Of a DNA stretch of 46,977 bases, positions 43,874 to 46,977 are shown one piece after another (the stretch's first letter is position 1; each line of letters opens with the position of its first letter). Made by a program: the position numbers and the translations under genes. This DNA is from DATLHO01 sp035539855. Its GTDB lineage: Bacteria > Bacteroidota > Ignavibacteria > OLB7. Location of the stretch: contig DATLHO010000191.1 of the NCBI GenBank assembly GCA_035539855.1, positions 1 to 46,977 of the forward strand, in the 5' to 3' direction. The notes beneath the pieces are model-generated. The model had not been told where the DNA came from and ran no database searches. It saw only the letters and a program-made list of their open reading frames with translations.

Positions 43874-44176
43874 ATGCCGTCGTTCGTTCACGCGTGTCCC
43901 CATTGCCATACGTCCGGAAAGGTGCATCGCTCGCTCGCGCGGAACTTCCGCGAGAAGGTCGCGAGGGTGCTCCTTCCGGTCTACGGCGTCTATCGCTGTC
44001 ACAACTGCAACTGGCGTGGGTGGCTTCCGCGCGGCAGCACGTCGCCGGCGATGCGCCGGCTGCTGATCGTGCTCTACAGCACGATCATGCTCGCGATCGT
44101 CGCCTACGCCGCGGTCGTGCTCGTCGAGAACTGGCCGCGTCCGAAGTACAACTACCCGGGCGCGGTCGACAAGTGA
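43874..44176 (+). CDS. Zinc-ribbon membrane protein, hypothetical
   Basis: A 100-residue protein. Two Cys pairs (C-P-H-C near residue 8 and C-H-N-C near 42) form a probable zinc ribbon, with H-R-S-L-A-R-N-F-R-E-K between them and W-R-G-W-L after. One C-terminal membrane helix follows (L-L-I-V-L-Y-S-T-I-M-L-A-I-V-A-Y), then a short tail ending Y-P-G-A-V-D-K. It would expose the ribbon to the cytoplasm if the helix runs inside-out. No family was recognised with certainty. It lies between accC (9 bp) and purL (42 bp), so it is probably part of that operon. Confidence 0.85.
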   Translation: MPSFVHACPHCHTSGKVHRSLARNFREKVARVLLPVYGVYRCHNCNWRGWLPRGSTSPAMRRLLIVLYSTIMLAIVAYAAVVLVENWPRPKYNYPGAVDK

Positions 44177-44218
44177 GTCGGGATCGGATCAGTATTCATC
44201 GCAACCACCTTCGAGTCG

Positions 44219-46468
44219 ATGTCATCAACCGTTGAGACCCGCACGACCACAGCCGAGGACGCCACGTCGCTCGGTCTGACCGAGAGCGAGTTCGGACGCA
44301 TCTGCGACGTGCTCGGCCGCGCACCGAACTACACCGAGCTCGGTGTGTACTCGGTGATGTGGAGCGAGCACTGCTCGTACAAGAACTCGATCGCACAGTT
44401 GAAGACCCTGCCGCGCAGCGGAGGACGACTGCTCGTCGAGGCCGGCAGCGAGAATGCCGGACTGGTCGACGTTGGAGGCGGCTACGCGGTCGCGTTCAAG
44501 ATCGAGAGCCACAACCACCCGTCGGCCGTCGAGCCGTACCAGGGCGCCGCGACCGGCGTCGGCGGAATCCTGCGCGACATCTTCACGATGGGCGCGCGAC
44601 CGATCGCCGCGCTCGACTCGCTGCGCTTCGGACGCCTCGACGACGCGCGCACGCGCTATCTGTTCGAGGGCGTCGTGCGCGGCATCGGAGACTACGGCAA
44701 CTCCTTCGGCGTGCCGACCGTCGGCGGCGAGGTCTACTTCGAAGACTGCTACCGCGACAACCCGCTGGTCAACGCGATGGCCGCGGGGATCGTCCGAACC
44801 GACGCGACCGTCTCGGCGACCTCGGCGCGCCCGGGACTCGCGGTGATGATCCTCGGCTCCCGCACCGGGCGCGACGGCATCCACGGCGCCTCGCTGCTCG
44901 CGTCACGCGAGTTCGACGAGCTCACCGAGGACATGCGTCCGACGGTGCAGGTGGGCGATCCGTTCGGCGAGAAGCTGCTGCTCGAGGCAACGCTCGAGCT
45001 CATCGCCAACGGCGTCGTCGAGGGCATGCAGGACATGGGGGCGGCCGGCATCAGTTGCTCGACGTCGGAGATGAGCGCCAAGGGCGAGACCGGCATGCGG
45101 ATCGACCTGGATCTGGTGCCGCTTCGCGAGGCGGGCATGAGCGCCTACGAGATCATGCTCTCGGAGTCACAGGAGCGAATGCTTCTCGTCGTCAAGCCGG
45201 AGCTCATCGCCGAGGTCGAGCGAATCTGCGCTAAGTGGGATCTTCCCGTGACGCGCATCGGCGAGACGACCGGTGACGGGATGCTCGAAGTGCTGCACGG
45301 CGGCGGTGTCGTCGCGCGGATTCCGGCGGAGAGCCTCGTGCTCGGCGGCGGCGCCCCGGTGTACCAGCGCGAGTGGCGCGAGGCGTCGTACGTCGAGGAG
45401 GCGCGCTCGGTCGACGTGCGCTCGCTCATCGGCGACGTCGATCCGACCGAGGCGTTCAACGCGCTCATCGAGTCGCCGAACATCGCGTCGAAGCGCTGGG
45501 TCTACGAGCAGTACGATTCGATGGTCCGCACCAACACGGTGCAGTCGTTCACCTCCGACGCGGCGGTGATCCGGCTCAAGGAGATCGAGGGCAGGGCGAT
45601 CGCGCTGACGACCGACTGCAACAGCCGCTACGTCTATCTCAACCCGTACGTCGGCGCATCGATCGCGGTCGCAGAGGCCGCGCGCAACGTCGCGTGCACG
45701 GGAGCGCAGCCGGTGGCGATCACCAACTGCCTGAACTTCGGCAACCCGTACAACCCCGAGGTCTACTGGCAGTTCCGTGAAGCGATTCGCGGCATGGGCG
45801 ACGCGTGCCGCGCGCTCGACACGCCGGTGACCGGCGGCAACGTCTCGTTCCACAACGAGTCGCAGGAGCGCGCGGTGTTCCCGACGCCGACGATCGGCAT
45901 GCTCGGCGTCATCGACGACCTGGCGCACGTGACGCCGTCCGGCTTCATGGAGGAGGGCGACGAGGTCGCGCTGCTCGGCTTCGAGCGCTTCGAGCTCGGC
46001 GGCAGCGAGTTGCTCGCGCTGCGGGGACAGAAGGTGCTCGGCGACGCGCCGGCGCTGGATCTCGACGAGGAGGTCCGGCTGCAGCGTGCGCTGCTCGAGG
46101 CGATCCGCGCGGGCGCGATCCGCTCGGCGCACGACACGGCCGAGGGAGGCCTTGCGGTGGCCCTTGCTGAGTGCGCGATCAACAGTCGTGGCGGCGAGCT
46201 CGGCGTCGTCGCGGAGTACCGACGTGACGACGAGACTGCGGCGCTCTTCGGCGAATCGCAGACGCGCGTGGTCATCAGCATCGACCCGGAGCGCTCGGCG
46301 CAGGTCCGCGAGATCGCGGCGCGACATGCGGTGCCGGTGCTGACGCTGGGACGGGTGGAGCGCGGGACGTTCCGGCTGAACTCGATCGCGTCAACGGTTG
46401 CGGCGATCACCGAGCGCTACACGACGGCGATCGAGCGGATCATGGTGCGCGAGCAGGCGACGGCCTGA
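44219..46468 (+). CDS. purL: Phosphoribosylformylglycinamidine synthase subunit PurL
   Basis: A 749-residue small-type PurL, the synthetase subunit of step four of purine synthesis. It needs separate PurQ and PurS, not found in this window. The substrate-binding H51 lies in M-W-S-E-H-C-S-Y-K, and E-S-H-N-H-P-S-A-V-E-P and G-A-R-P-I-A follow. D-M-G-A-A-G-I-S-C-S-T-S-E-M and T-D-C-N-S-R-Y-V mark the two AIR-synthase-like halves, and G-G-N-V-S-F-H-N-E-S is the second-half ATP motif. No Shine-Dalgarno precedes the ATG. A strong hairpin 24 bp after the stop ends the operon. Confidence 0.98.
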   Translation: MSSTVETRTTTAEDATSLGLTESEFGRICDVLGRAPNYTELGVYSVMWSEHCSYKNSIAQLKTLPRSGGRLLVEAGSENAGLVDVGGGYAVAFKIESHNHPSAVEPYQGAATGVGGILRDIFTMGARPIAALDSLRFGRLDDARTRYLFEGVVRGIGDYGNSFGVPTVGGEVYFEDCYRDNPLVNAMAAGIVRTDATVSATSARPGLAVMILGSRTGRDGIHGASLLASREFDELTEDMRPTVQVGDPFGEKLLLEATLELIANGVVEGMQDMGAAGISCSTSEMSAKGETGMRIDLDLVPLREAGMSAYEIMLSESQERMLLVVKPELIAEVERICAKWDLPVTRIGETTGDGMLEVLHGGGVVARIPAESLVLGGGAPVYQREWREASYVEEARSVDVRSLIGDVDPTEAFNALIESPNIASKRWVYEQYDSMVRTNTVQSFTSDAAVIRLKEIEGRAIALTTDCNSRYVYLNPYVGASIAVAEAARNVACTGAQPVAITNCLNFGNPYNPEVYWQFREAIRGMGDACRALDTPVTGGNVSFHNESQERAVFPTPTIGMLGVIDDLAHVTPSGFMEEGDEVALLGFERFELGGSELLALRGQKVLGDAPALDLDEEVRLQRALLEAIRAGAIRSAHDTAEGGLAVALAECAINSRGGELGVVAEYRRDDETAALFGESQTRVVISIDPERSAQVREIAARHAVPVLTLGRVERGTFRLNSIASTVAAITERYTTAIERIMVREQATA

Positions 46469-46492
46469 GCGATGGCGCATCGCGGAAACTGA

Positions 46493-46527
46493 CGAACGCC
46501 CCGGCGCCACTGGCGCCGGGGCGTTCG
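46493..46527 (+). terminator. Hairpin terminator after purL
   Basis: A perfect 16-bp stem (arms 46493-46508 and 46512-46527) around a 3-nt loop begins 24 bp after the purL stop. There is no T tract, but the stem is long and GC-rich and separates purL from the SUKH gene. Confidence 0.8.
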
Positions 46528-46572
46528 CGTGACGCATCCGACCGCATCCAACCAATACTCGTTATTGCATAG

Positions 46573-46977
46573 ATGAATTTTTCCGACATCACCTACACCG
46601 GTCCCGCGATCGACGACGTCGCGCTGCTCGAGCGCCTCGACGACGCGCACCGGGCGCTGCTCGAGCGTACCAACGGCCTGATCGCATTCGGCGGTGGACT
46701 GCACATCAGAGGGATCTGCGGTGGGCCGGCGTGGCATTCGTTGAAGACGGCGTGGGAGGGACCGGAGGCGTACCACCGGCTCTATCCGGAGCTCTTCGCC
46801 GACGACGTCCCGTTCGCACAGGACGCGTTCGGAGATCAGTGGCTGCTGCGCGACGGCTTCGTCATCCGGCTCAACGCCGAGGACGCGGTGATCACCGAGA
46901 CCGGCCTTCGCCTCGAGGAGTTCATCGAGGCCGCGTGCGACGATCCCGTCGACTTCCTGGCGCTGGAGCTGTTCGAA
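46573..46977 (+). CDS. SUKH (SMI1/KNR4) family protein, 3' partial
   Basis: The first 135 residues are visible (M-N-F-S-D-I-T-Y-T-G-P-A-I-D-D-V-A-L-L-E); the frame is open at the window edge. L-L-E-R-T-N-G-L-I-A-F-G-G-G-L-H-I-R-G and later V-P-F-A-Q-D-A-F-G-D-Q-W-L-L-R-D-G match the SUKH fold, with an E-F-I-E-A-A-C near the end. SUKH proteins include immunity proteins of toxin systems and housekeeping scaffold-like proteins; no toxin gene is visible here, so the second is as likely. It is separated from purL by a terminator and lacks a clear Shine-Dalgarno. Confidence 0.8.
   Translation, partial: MNFSDITYTGPAIDDVALLERLDDAHRALLERTNGLIAFGGGLHIRGICGGPAWHSLKTAWEGPEAYHRLYPELFADDVPFAQDAFGDQWLLRDGFVIRLNAEDAVITETGLRLEEFIEAACDDPVDFLALELFE

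Overview
This is a GC-rich bacterial chromosomal window, roughly two-thirds G+C by eye and densely coded. No tRNA, rRNA, CRISPR array, insertion sequence or prophage gene was recognised. Several features point to the FCB superphylum, most likely a GC-rich Bacteroidota-type lineage. These are an F-type ATP synthase operon (atpB-E-F-H-A-G) that stops before atpD and atpC, a type IX secretion plug-like (DUF5103) protein, a PhoR/PhoB-like pair whose kinase H-box region reads like Bacteroidota homologues, and several intergenic TTG-N20/21-TAnnTT elements resembling the Bacteroidota -33/-7 promoter. Few starts have a strong Shine-Dalgarno. The phylum call is an inference from gene content and may be wrong at that rank.

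Layout. 1-2.7 kb: a respiratory module, the 3' end of a c-heme/b561 membrane protein followed by an octaheme-type NapC/NirT cytochrome. 2.8-3.1 kb: a small FxLYD-like protein on the minus strand. 3.26-13.25 kb: a tight eight-gene plus-strand cluster (DHDPS-family lyase, Gfo/Idh/MocA oxidoreductase, large FG-GAP beta-propeller protein, nitrilase-family amidase, sugar-type ABC binding lipoprotein, two permeases, NAD-dependent epimerase/dehydratase). It looks like an uncharacterised uptake and catabolic pathway for a sugar-acid or amide-bearing compound, and it is the best candidate here for an undescribed system. 13.36-17.86 kb: moaD-moaE, a T9SS plug-like protein, a second Gfo/Idh/MocA protein and a CCA-adding/HD nucleotidyltransferase, ended by a 22-bp perfect hairpin.

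17.9-22.1 kb, minus strand: a beta-barrel outer-membrane protein and a three-gene peptide/nickel-type ABC importer (B, C, D only). 22.1-26.5 kb: a DUF362 protein, a convergent PaaK/CapK-like adenylating enzyme with pdxH, and a LEA14-like lipoprotein. 26.5-31.4 kb, minus strand: a methyltransferase, a PpiD-like periplasmic chaperone, and a sensor kinase with its response regulator. A 305-bp divergent promoter region at 31.4-31.7 kb separates these from the ATP synthase operon (31.7-37.7 kb).

37.8-47 kb: an MFS exporter, a repeat-bearing spacer, a small disordered Gly/Ser/Glu-rich protein, then yqeY-mutS2-accC-zinc-ribbon membrane protein-purL, and the start of a SUKH (SMI1/KNR4) protein cut by the window edge.

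How the genes connect: the left-edge cytochromes and the ATP synthase belong to energy conservation. The 3-13 kb cluster couples import, oxidation, hydrolysis and aldol cleavage. The rest is housekeeping (translation quality, cofactor and purine synthesis, envelope biogenesis) in short operons, many with 4-bp stop/start overlaps.
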